From assembly GCA_036278935.1 (NCBI GenBank), contig DASUKA010000044.1, positions 5,564 to 69,563 on the forward strand: a stretch of DNA of 64,000 nucleotides, written 5' to 3'. The notes below the pieces were generated by a model. That model worked only from the letters and a program-made list of their open reading frames with translations, ran no database searches and was not told where the DNA came from. The translations under genes were made by a program, and so were the position numbers. This document shows positions 28,499 through 36,584 of the stretch, piece by piece. This stretch comes from DASSNR01 sp036278935 (GTDB lineage: Bacteria; Gemmatimonadota; Gemmatimonadetes; Gemmatimonadales; Gemmatimonadaceae). The number at the start of each line of letters is the position of its first letter. Positions within the stretch are counted from its first letter, which is position 1.

Positions 28499-28527
28499 AG
28501 TATATGCGGCCAGCCTAATCCCGACAA
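28499..28527 (-). promoter_or_regulatory. sigma70-type promoter of the TonB receptor gene
   Basis: On the minus strand TTGTCG (28527-28522) is separated by 17 bases from TATACT (28504-28499), close to the -35/-10 consensus. It would start transcription about 60 bases before the receptor ATG at 28431. No metal-regulator operator could be recognised around it. Confidence 0.55.
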
Positions 28528-29017
28528 GTCCTATCGGCTTTCCAGCTTCTCGCGGTCTGACGGCCATGGTACGGCCGTGGATACTCAGTGCGACTCCGGC
28601 CACGCCGAGCGTGCCGCGGCCCATCTCCAGCAGGTCGGCCGACACGAAGCGCATGGCGGACTGCATCGCCCCTCACGCATCAACGCCATCACGTCGTCGC
28701 GCGCTCGCCCGATGGAGCGTCTCACGCTCCCGCACACGGAGCGTTACAATTGTCCGATGCCTTCGCAGCCGGACGATATCATCGCGCCCGTCTCCGAGAT
28801 ACTCCGGGAGTGGCAGGGCCTCACGAGATGCCGACACTCGCACGCGCCGTCGTGTCGCTGGTGCGGCAGCGGTCGTGACGAGCGCCGTAGCCGTTTGCCC
28901 TGCTCGCCGAGGCAAGAGTAGCATTCTTGCGTGTTCCGGACGACTCGGACAGCCATTCCATAGAACGGTGACCAATTCGAGAGGCCTGCGTCCCATGACG
29001 GTTCCGGTACCGCCCTG
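28528..29017. other. 490-base stretch without a convincing gene
   Basis: This lies between the receptor promoter (minus strand) and the kaiC-like operon (plus strand). It may hold upstream control sites for both. A 54-codon plus-strand frame from 28757 opens well (MPSQPDDIIAPVSEILREW) but decays into Cys/Arg-rich sequence; it could be a small gene or a remnant. No repeat or riboswitch was recognised. Confidence 0.4.
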
Positions 29018-29473
29018 ATGACGATTCCAACATCCGAGCGTGCGCTGGCCCGGCGCCTGCTCGCCCGCGAAGCGCCGGAGGGTGACCTCGCGAGCGATGC
29101 CTCGGTGGCAGCAACCGCCGCCGAGCAGGTCTTCCAACGATTGCGCTCGCATCTTGTGACATGGATCGGGCCGGAGGGATTCCGCGCGCTCCTCACGCGC
29201 GCCATCGATCGCGCCCGCTCCGAGCATCCCCTCCTCGCCGGGCTGCCGCCTCGTGCTGAATCCGAGCGGCCGCTCGATGGGCTGGTCGATCACCTGCGCG
29301 CGACAGAGGCCACCGAGGCCGCCGAGGCGATGACAGTGCTCGTGGCCACTTTCATCGTGCTCCTCGCCCGTTTCATCGGAAATGGGCTGGCCGCGCGGTT
29401 GGTAGAGCAGAGCTGGCCGGTAACACCGGACGCCAACAGCAGATCAGACGAGGGAAACAAGCCACATGGCTGA
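29018..29473 (+). CDS. hypothetical protein coupled to the KaiC-like ATPase
   Basis: A 151-residue protein I do not recognise. It is mostly helical, with a hydrophobic stretch near residues 100-125 (AMTVLVATFIVLLARFIGNG) that could be a membrane helix or a buried core helix. Its last codons overlap the ATPase start by 8 bases, so translation is probably coupled and the two products may work together. It shows no resemblance to KaiA or KaiB. Confidence 0.7.
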   Translation: MTIPTSERALARRLLAREAPEGDLASDASVAATAAEQVFQRLRSHLVTWIGPEGFRALLTRAIDRARSEHPLLAGLPPRAESERPLDGLVDHLRATEATEAAEAMTVLVATFIVLLARFIGNGLAARLVEQSWPVTPDANSRSDEGNKPHG

Positions 29474-31160
29474 GATCGAGAAGGTCGCCATCGCACGCCT
29501 TGATACCGGGGTCCCCGGCCTCAACATGGTTCTGGGGGGCGGACTGCCAGAGTATTCCTTCAACCTCCTCGCCGGCGGGCCGGGCGGAGGGAAGACGACG
29601 CTCGGCATGCAGATGTTGTTTGCCAATGCGACGCCCGAGCGGCCGGGACTTTTCTTCACCGTCCTGGGCGAGCCGACGCTCAAGCTCCTGCGCTACGAAC
29701 AGCAGTTCAGCTTCTTCAAGCCCGAGGTGGTGGGATCCGCCATCCGCCTCCTGAACCTGAGCGACGAGGTGCTGCAGCACGACCTGGGCAAGGTGCTCGA
29801 TCGCATCGCGCGGGAAGTGGAAGAGGTGAAACCAGCGTTCGTGGTGGTGGACTCCTTCCGGACCGTAGTGCGGACGGTACCGAACACTGGGAAACGGGCA
29901 ATGCAGGTTGAGCACTTCGTGCAGAACCTGGCATTGCAGCTCACGTCGTGGGAGGTCACGTCCTTTCTGATTGGCGAGTACACGGACGCGGAGTCGCACA
30001 ATCCGCTCTTCACCGTGGCCGACGGCGTCCTCTGGCTGTCGCAGGACGTGGACCGGAACTCGGTTGTGCGCAAGCTGCGAGTGGTGAAGATGCGCGGCCA
30101 GGCACCCATGCCCGGGCTGCACACCATGCGGATCACAGGCAATGGCGTACAGGTATTCCCGCGCATCCCCCAGCGCAGAGAGGAGACCGAGCGGCCGAAG
30201 TCGCGCCGGCGCCTCTCGACCGGCATCACGGGGATGGACGAAATGATGGGCGGCGGCATCCCGGCAGGCGATTCCGTGATGCTGGCTGGCCCCACCGGCT
30301 CTGGCAAGACGACCTTCGGCACACACTTTCTCGCAGCGGGCGCCCGGGCGGGTGAGTCCAACGTGGTGGCCGTATTCGAGGAGTATCCTGACGAGTACAT
30401 CAGGCGCGCCGCGAGCTTCGGTCTGGATCTCCCCGCGCTGATGGATCAGGGGAAGCTCAAGGTCATCTACCTTCGCCCGCTGGATCTGTCGGTGGACGAG
30501 ACGCTCCAGGAGATTCAGGATTGGGTGAGGCAGCTCAGCGCTACGCGCGTACTGATCGACTCATTGTCTGGCTTCGAGGTGGCGCTCGCGCCCACCTTTC
30601 GCGAGGACTTCCGCGAGTCGCTCTACCGGCTGGTAACCGCGCTCACCGCCACCGGGGTGACCGTCCTCATGACCGACGAGGTGGTGGAGAGCTATTCGAA
30701 CCTGCACTTCACCTCCCGCACGGTGTCATTCCTGGCGGACGACATCATCGTGCAACGCTATGCCGAGCTCGATGGTGAACTCCGCACGGTGCTTGCGGTG
30801 GTCAAGATGCGGGGGAGCCGGCACAGCAAGGACTTGCGGATGTACGAGATCACTCCGTCGGGTGCGGTGTTCGGCGACGTGCTCCGAGATTATCGTGGCA
30901 TCCTCAGCGGATCGCCCCAATTGCAGCGCCGCATCCGGCGGCCCGCCTATCCGGGGCTGACCCACGAGGAGATGATCGTGCTCGATACCGTCATCAAGTT
31001 GCGCGGGGCAGCGGCCGGGGACGTCAGGGCGCGGACCGGGATCGCATCCGACCCACTCGAGAGGGCGCTCGAGCGCCTCGTGACGCTCGGATACGTGACG
31101 CGATCGGAGGAGAACGGCATGAGCGTCTATCGCGCCGTGGCACGGATTGTGGACGGGTGA
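29466..31160 (+). CDS. KaiC-like two-domain RecA ATPase with extra C-terminal domain
   Basis: A 564-residue cytoplasmic protein with duplicated RecA-like domains as in KaiC. Walker A motifs are GGPGGGKT (37-44) and GPTGSGKT (275-282). In the second domain the catalytic Glu pair is kept (FEEYPDEY, 305-306), while the first has a single Glu in LGEPTLKL. By alignment from memory, one of the two KaiC phosphosites appears to keep a Ser (in SRTVSFLADD) while the Thr does not. The last 70 residues (THEEMIVLDTVIKLRGAAAG onward) look like a winged-helix domain absent from cyanobacterial KaiC. It probably acts in signal transduction with nearby kinases rather than in a KaiABC clock. Confidence 0.88.
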   Translation: MAEIEKVAIARLDTGVPGLNMVLGGGLPEYSFNLLAGGPGGGKTTLGMQMLFANATPERPGLFFTVLGEPTLKLLRYEQQFSFFKPEVVGSAIRLLNLSDEVLQHDLGKVLDRIAREVEEVKPAFVVVDSFRTVVRTVPNTGKRAMQVEHFVQNLALQLTSWEVTSFLIGEYTDAESHNPLFTVADGVLWLSQDVDRNSVVRKLRVVKMRGQAPMPGLHTMRITGNGVQVFPRIPQRREETERPKSRRRLSTGITGMDEMMGGGIPAGDSVMLAGPTGSGKTTFGTHFLAAGARAGESNVVAVFEEYPDEYIRRAASFGLDLPALMDQGKLKVIYLRPLDLSVDETLQEIQDWVRQLSATRVLIDSLSGFEVALAPTFREDFRESLYRLVTALTATGVTVLMTDEVVESYSNLHFTSRTVSFLADDIIVQRYAELDGELRTVLAVVKMRGSRHSKDLRMYEITPSGAVFGDVLRDYRGILSGSPQLQRRIRRPAYPGLTHEEMIVLDTVIKLRGAAAGDVRARTGIASDPLERALERLVTLGYVTRSEENGMSVYRAVARIVDG

Positions 31161-31250
31161 TGGCTGTACTGAGGTGCGACCGAGGTGGCCAGCGGAAACA
31201 GGTGGTATGCTGCGTGCAGCACGGGGGTGCGCTGATGGTAGAACTGCAGC

Positions 31251-33065
31251 GTGAATGACCAGTCCGGCGACGTCACTCGCCCGCTGACGAATGGTGCCGG
31301 CTCGGAGCCGCCACTGAGCGGCGCGGGGCAAGACGGCCATGCCAATGCACCCGCGGACGCGAACCGCCGCCGGGAGAGCGACACGTTCCTCGAGTACGCG
31401 AGACAGTCGCCCCTGGCGCTCGCCGTGACCGAGGGTGGCACGCATCTCCTGCACTGGGCGAACCCGGCGTTCCGCCAGCTCACCGGCACGACGGACGTCC
31501 TGCTGCACGGCCATCCCATCGTCGAGGCCATTCCCGATTCCATGCCGAATGGCCTACTGGCGGTGCTCGATCAGGTGTACGGCACGGGCGAGGCACGGAG
31601 CGAGGTGCACCTCGAGCATCCCCGCGCGATGCACGGCCCTGCATGGTGGAGCTACACAATCTGGCCGACGGTGCACCAGAGTGGGCCGCCCGAGGGCCTC
31701 GTGATCCAGATGCGCGATGTGACACGGGAGCACCGGGAGCATAACGACGCCCAAGCGATGGTCGGGCAGATGCGCGCGATGAACGAGCACCTGCTCATTG
31801 CATCCGTGCGCGAAGAGGAACGCGCGGCGCAGGCGGAGACGGCAGCCCAGCGGGCCCGATTTCTGGCCGATGCGAGCGCCGTGCTCGCGTCCTCACTCGA
31901 TCTGCACATCATCCTCCAATCGCTGGCCGACCTCGCGGTGCCGCTTCTCGCAGACTGGTTCATCGTGCACCTCACCGCCGAGGAGGGCGATGTCCGCCGA
32001 GTCGCGAACGCATGCGCGGATCAGCACGAGGCGGAACGTGCGCACGAACTGGAGCGATGCGTCCAACTGCGGTCCATGATGGACCGCGTGCTCGAACGCG
32101 GCGAGCCGGTCCTGCTCCCGGCGATCACCCCGCTCGAACCAGGGGGCAGCGACGCCGCGTACCGGAAGCCGGGAAGCGAGCTCACACCGAAGTCCGCCAT
32201 GGTGGTGCCGCTCGTGAGCCAGCGCCGGACGATCGGCGCAATCACGCTCATCATTTCTCACTCGGGCCGGCACTACGGTGAGGGCGATCTCGTGCTGGCC
32301 GAGGCGCTCGCCGTACACGCCGCACTCGCTATCAGCAGCAGCCGGCTATACGAGGCCGAAGCTGCAAGCCAGGCGAAGTCACGCTTCCTCGCGACGATGA
32401 GTCACGAGCTGCGCACGCCGCTCACCGCCATCCTCGGCTATGAAGAGCTCCTGGTCGATGGCCTCAGCGGCCCGGTCACCGAGGTCCAACGCCAACACCT
32501 CGGCCGCATCAAGCGGGCTGCGGCGCATCTGCTCGAGCTCATCGAGGAGATCCTGACGCTCTCGCGCATCGAGGCCGGACACGCGGTCGTGCGACGCCAG
32601 CCGGTGGACGTTGCGCCCCTGCTCGATGCCGTCCGGACGCTCGTTGCGCCACAGGCCGACGCAAAGCACCTCATGCTCACCGTGCAGGGGCCCGAGCGCC
32701 CGCTCACGCTGGAGACCGATGCCGCGAAGCTGCGCCAGATTCTCGTGAACCTCCTCGGGAACGCGATCAAGTTCACGAAGAAGGGGGAGATCACACTGTC
32801 CGTGCGGATCGCAAACGGGACGACAGCCTTCGTGGTGCATGACACCGGGATCGGCATACTCCCCGAACACCTGGAGCGCATCTTCGAGGCCTTCTGGCAG
32901 GCGGAGCAGTCGGCCACGCGCACAGCGGGCGGAACGGGGCTGGGGCTCAGCGTCACGCGGCACCTGGCGCGAATGCTGGGCGGTGATATCACGGTCGAAA
33001 GTGCCCGGGGCGAAGGCTCGACGTTCACGCTGACGCTGCCGCTGGAATCGGGGGACGAGGGATGA
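31251..33065 (+). CDS. PAS-GAF sensor histidine kinase
   Basis: A 604-residue soluble kinase. After a disordered N-terminus comes a PAS domain (about 45-155), a short coiled coil, a GAF domain (about 205-365), the HisKA helix with phospho-accepting His385 in MSHELRTPLTAILGYEEL, and a HATPase domain with NLLGNAIKFT and the GGTGLGLSVT G2 box. There is no receiver domain or membrane segment. It follows the KaiC-like gene by 90 bases on the same strand and may be its signalling partner. Its response regulator is not in the window. Confidence 0.92.
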   Translation: MNDQSGDVTRPLTNGAGSEPPLSGAGQDGHANAPADANRRRESDTFLEYARQSPLALAVTEGGTHLLHWANPAFRQLTGTTDVLLHGHPIVEAIPDSMPNGLLAVLDQVYGTGEARSEVHLEHPRAMHGPAWWSYTIWPTVHQSGPPEGLVIQMRDVTREHREHNDAQAMVGQMRAMNEHLLIASVREEERAAQAETAAQRARFLADASAVLASSLDLHIILQSLADLAVPLLADWFIVHLTAEEGDVRRVANACADQHEAERAHELERCVQLRSMMDRVLERGEPVLLPAITPLEPGGSDAAYRKPGSELTPKSAMVVPLVSQRRTIGAITLIISHSGRHYGEGDLVLAEALAVHAALAISSSRLYEAEAASQAKSRFLATMSHELRTPLTAILGYEELLVDGLSGPVTEVQRQHLGRIKRAAAHLLELIEEILTLSRIEAGHAVVRRQPVDVAPLLDAVRTLVAPQADAKHLMLTVQGPERPLTLETDAAKLRQILVNLLGNAIKFTKKGEITLSVRIANGTTAFVVHDTGIGILPEHLERIFEAFWQAEQSATRTAGGTGLGLSVTRHLARMLGGDITVESARGEGSTFTLTLPLESGDEG

Positions 33066-33325
33066 GGCGCCCGCGTCGAGGCGTGCGCGTCGTACCGTGC
33101 TCGAGAGGCAGCTGATCGCGTCGATAACCGCGCGGCGCTCGTGACAGCGATCACGCGGCGGCAGTTGCGCACCGGCGCCACACATCCATGACGCGCGGTA
33201 CGCCCTGCCGGTGCCATGGCGATGTCGGGGACGGGACCTGTTAGCTTTCGGAGTCCCCTAGCGTTCAGCGCGGCCTGCGCGTCTTCTCGGCGCGCGGCCG
33301 CCTGCTCGTCCACCAGAGGCAGTCC

Positions 33326-34570
33326 ATGCAGCATGCCCTCCCTTCTCCGCTCGCGCCGGTCCTCGCCGCACGGTTGCGCGATGCGTCGACAACACTGACC
33401 GCGCGGTGGCTCGAACGCATCACCGCGCACGTCCATGTCGACCCGAACCGCATCTTTCCGACGGACGAACTGCTCGATCACATCCCGCTCCTGCTGCGCG
33501 GGATTGCGGATCATCTCGCGGACCCCGCGCATCTGGTGGCGGCCGACACCGCCGTGGTGGCCCATGCGCGGGAACTCGGCGCGCTCCGGCACGCGCAGGG
33601 CTTCTCGCTCTTCGAGATCCTCAAGGAGTACGAGCTCCTCGGCAGCATCGTGCTCGCCTTCCTCGCGCGTGCCGCCGGGGAGGCCGCGGCATCGTGTGTG
33701 GCGGCCGAGCTCTTCGGATGCAGCCAGCGCGTCTTCCACGCCATCGCACTCGTGCAGGAAGCGACCGCCGCCGAGTACCTCAACCAGATGCAGGAGAAGC
33801 TCGCCGAGCGCGAGGAGCGTCTCCGCCAGTTCAACCGGACCCTCACGCACGAGCTCCGGAACCGGATCGGTGCGGCCCTCGGTGCGACCCAACTGCTGGA
33901 GCTCACCGAGCTGCCGGAGTCCAAGCGGCGGGAGTTGATGCGCGTGCTGAGCCGCAGCACGACCGAGATGCAAGCGGTGCTGGACAATCTGCTCGAGATC
34001 TCCCGCGTCACCGGCGACGCACGTCAGCAGCGACACGTCCGATTGCCCGAAGCGGCGCGTGAGGCGGTGCGCGAGCTCCGCGACATGGCACAGGCCGCAG
34101 GCGTGTTCATCCGCGTGGCGCCGGACATGCCCGATTGCGAAGTCCCGGCTGCCGCCGTCGAGCTCTGTCTCACCAATCTCATCGCCAATGCCATCAAGTA
34201 CGCCGACCCCACCAGGCCCGAGCGCTGGGTCGAGGTGCGGGGGTACACCACGACTGAAGGCGGCACCGGCGAGCGTGAGGCCGTCGTCGAGGTGCGCGAC
34301 AACGGCATCGGCGTCCCGGCCGACCAGCGCGATCAGCTCTTCCAACGCTTCTTTCGCGTCGGCGAAGTGCGGGCGCGTGGCATCGAGGGCAGCGGCTTGG
34401 GGCTCAGCATCGTGCGCGAGACAGTGGAGGGGTTGGGAGGCCGGGCGTGGGCCGAGTTTCCTCTGGACGGCTCGATCTTCGCGTTCAGTCTCCCCTGCCG
34501 TCGCGAGATCGAGCGGGGGACACCAGGCCCCGCACCCACAACGGGCGCAGAAATGCGGAGCGTGCGATAG
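33326..34570 (+). CDS. histidine kinase with RsbRD-like N-terminal helical domain
   Basis: A 414-residue soluble kinase. Residues 1-150 form an all-helical region like the N-terminal sensor of RsbR-type stressosome proteins and some phytochrome-linked kinases (LARLRDASTTLTARWLERIT-like start; GFSLFEILKEYELLGSIVLA). Then come a HisKA domain with His175 in TLTHELRNRIG and a complete HATPase domain (NLIANAIKYA, DNGIGVP, GSGLGLSIV). It is the third signalling gene in the kaiC-like cluster, separated by 260 bases from the previous kinase. The stimulus is unknown. Confidence 0.88.
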   Translation: MQHALPSPLAPVLAARLRDASTTLTARWLERITAHVHVDPNRIFPTDELLDHIPLLLRGIADHLADPAHLVAADTAVVAHARELGALRHAQGFSLFEILKEYELLGSIVLAFLARAAGEAAASCVAAELFGCSQRVFHAIALVQEATAAEYLNQMQEKLAEREERLRQFNRTLTHELRNRIGAALGATQLLELTELPESKRRELMRVLSRSTTEMQAVLDNLLEISRVTGDARQQRHVRLPEAAREAVRELRDMAQAAGVFIRVAPDMPDCEVPAAAVELCLTNLIANAIKYADPTRPERWVEVRGYTTTEGGTGEREAVVEVRDNGIGVPADQRDQLFQRFFRVGEVRARGIEGSGLGLSIVRETVEGLGGRAWAEFPLDGSIFAFSLPCRREIERGTPGPAPTTGAEMRSVR

Positions 34571-34745
34571 GGGACGTGATCAAGCGCGCTGGTGAAGCCC
34601 GGTGCGCGAAAGAGGGTCGCGATAGGGATGCTCCCGGGCGCCGTTACTCGGTTTCGGGCACAGGCGCCGGCTCCCCAGTGCCATGCACCGGGACAAGCTC
34701 ACGGGTCCGTTCGAGAACGGCGCATGGCAGCGACACGCCGGCGCA

Positions 34746-36068
34746 TCAGCGAGCCTCGCCGCTTCGCGGCAATACCAGCCTGAACGCTGCCCCCTCGCCG
34801 ACGATGCTCTCCACAGTGATATCGCCCCGCATCGCTCGCGCAAGATCACGGCTGATCGCCAGACCAAGCCCCGCGCCGGCAACCGGGACCGTGAGACTGC
34901 GCCCGATCTGCACGAACGGTTCGAAGATCGCGTCCAACTGATCCGGTGGAATCCCGCAGCCGGTATCCGTCACGACAATGGCAACGTTGTGCGTGTTCGC
35001 GTGGCAGTCGACGGCGATGCTCCCGCCCGCCTCGGTGAATTTGACCGCATTGCCGATGAGATTCAGCAGGATCTGCTGCACCTTCTCCGCATCCGCATAG
35101 ATGGACAACGCCGGATCACACGATTCGCTGCGGTAGCTCAATCCCTTGGCGTGTGCCTGTGGCACCATGAGGTCGTCCACCTCATGCAGCAACACTCCGA
35201 TGGATACATCGTGTGCGCGGATGGTCACCGCACCGGTTTCGAGCTTGGCGAAGTTGAGAATGTCGTTCACCAGTGACAGGAGGTAGCGCTGGCTGCGCTT
35301 GATGCGCTCCAGATCGGCATGCTGCTCCTCGGTGACCGGCCCTCGAATGCCGAACTCCAGCAGCTGCACGTAGCCCGCAATGGCGTTCAGAGGCGTGCGC
35401 AGCTCGTGACTCATGGCCGCCAGAAAATCCATCTTCGAGCGGTTCGCCGCTTCGGCTTCCCCCCGTGCGCGCTCCGCCGCATCCCGCAGCACCTCGAGTT
35501 CCGTGTTCGACATTTCCAGCTCTTCGGTCAGCTGCTGCGCCTCCGCAATCTGGCTCTCGAGCTCGGTTGCCTGCTGTTGCAGTTGCGCGTTGAGCTGCTC
35601 GACCTCCACCTGCCGTTGCTCGGCCGCCGCCCGGGCAGCCGACTCCGCGGCGAGCGCGCGCGCCTGCTCTTCCTGGATACGGCGATCCGTAAGATCACGG
35701 GTGACTTTGCCGAAACCGACCAGCTTACCTTCATTGTCTCGCAGCGCGGTAATCACGACGTTCGCCCAGAAGCATGAGCCATCCTTGCGCAGCCGCCATC
35801 CCTCATCCTCGAAGCGGCCGGTGCGCGCGGCCTCCTGCAGCTCAAAGCCGGGCTTGTCCCACGCCTTGTCCTCCTCGGGATAGAAAATCGAGAAGTGGCG
35901 GCCGATGATCTCATCCGCGGTATAGCCTTTCAGCCGCTCGGCGGCAGGGGTCCAGGTGCGGATGTGACCGGTTGCATCGAGCACGAAGATGGCGTAGTCA
36001 CGCACCATCTCGATGAGCAACCGATACAAGTCTGCATTGTACGGCGTATCGCCCGGCTGTTCCGTCAT
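34746..36068 (-). CDS. PAS-domain sensor histidine kinase
   Basis: A 440-residue soluble kinase. The N-terminal PAS domain (about 15-130) has the strong blocks YAIFVLDATGHIRTWTPAAE and GWRLRKDGSCFWANVVITAL with a PAC extension. A long coiled coil (130-210) leads to HisKA with His221 in MSHELRTPLNAIAGYVQ and a HATPase domain (NLIGNAVKFT; GAGLGLAIS). It is convergent with the RsbRD-like kinase gene. Its start codon overlaps the stop of a possible small gene upstream by ATGA. Confidence 0.92.
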   Translation of the reverse strand: MTEQPGDTPYNADLYRLLIEMVRDYAIFVLDATGHIRTWTPAAERLKGYTADEIIGRHFSIFYPEEDKAWDKPGFELQEAARTGRFEDEGWRLRKDGSCFWANVVITALRDNEGKLVGFGKVTRDLTDRRIQEEQARALAAESAARAAAEQRQVEVEQLNAQLQQQATELESQIAEAQQLTEELEMSNTELEVLRDAAERARGEAEAANRSKMDFLAAMSHELRTPLNAIAGYVQLLEFGIRGPVTEEQHADLERIKRSQRYLLSLVNDILNFAKLETGAVTIRAHDVSIGVLLHEVDDLMVPQAHAKGLSYRSESCDPALSIYADAEKVQQILLNLIGNAVKFTEAGGSIAVDCHANTHNVAIVVTDTGCGIPPDQLDAIFEPFVQIGRSLTVPVAGAGLGLAISRDLARAMRGDITVESIVGEGAAFRLVLPRSGEAR

Positions 36069-36367
36069 GGGCTCGTGTGCATGGCAATCGTGATACCCCA
36101 GGCGGTCCAGACGACCGTGTAGGAGTGCGAGGAGCGCATCAACACAGGGAGCGATGTTATTTCCTCATTCCGGGCGCGGCGCGGGATCTTCCCGTGCATG
36201 CCACACCTGGCCGCGGACAGGCCGGCAACCCGGTCCGTAGACCACGGGCGTGGGCGACCGAAGATATCGCCTCGCCGCCCGCCGAAGCCCCGCTGTTGCG
36301 GGCTGGCCTGTTGTTGCGCGGACTTCCTTGCTTGCTGGATCACGGAGCTCAGCTGTTCCGCAGTCAT
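36065..36367 (-). CDS. possible 100-residue protein coupled to the PAS kinase
   Basis: A minus-strand frame starting MTAEQLSSVIQQARKSAQQQ, with AAGGA about 9 bases upstream of its ATG and a TGA that overlaps the next kinase's ATG by 4 bases. The start region is helical and Gln-rich; the rest is basic and Gly/Arg-rich with no motif. Coupling and ribosome site argue for a real gene, composition in the second half argues against it. No function can be proposed. Confidence 0.35.
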   Translation of the reverse strand: MTAEQLSSVIQQARKSAQQQASPQQRGFGGRRGDIFGRPRPWSTDRVAGLSAARCGMHGKIPRRARNEEITSLPVLMRSSHSYTVVWTAWGITIAMHTSP

Positions 36368-36584
36368 GTTGGTCTCATCCTTACAAAGCGTCCACACGCC
36401 GTGCACAATGGGTGCCCGCAGCACGCGGAGCAATGTCGTCCAGCAACACCCATCCCGTACGCGGGCGACGCTCCTTTCATCGCCTTCCGTTCCCCGGTTT
36501 TGCACGCCATACTGACACACGGTGCCGCTCAGCGCACCGGCGCGCTCGCCGTGCGTCCGCTCTCTCCGCGATCTGACCCCCAGG

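Noticed and set aside
28432..28565. Cobalamin or other riboswitch before the TonB receptor
   Set aside because: No conserved box or multi-stem architecture recognised; an ordinary promoter explains the region.
32438..34345. 635-codon minus-strand frame opposite two kinase genes
   Set aside because: Spans two unrelated sense genes and the gap between them, which a real gene would not do.
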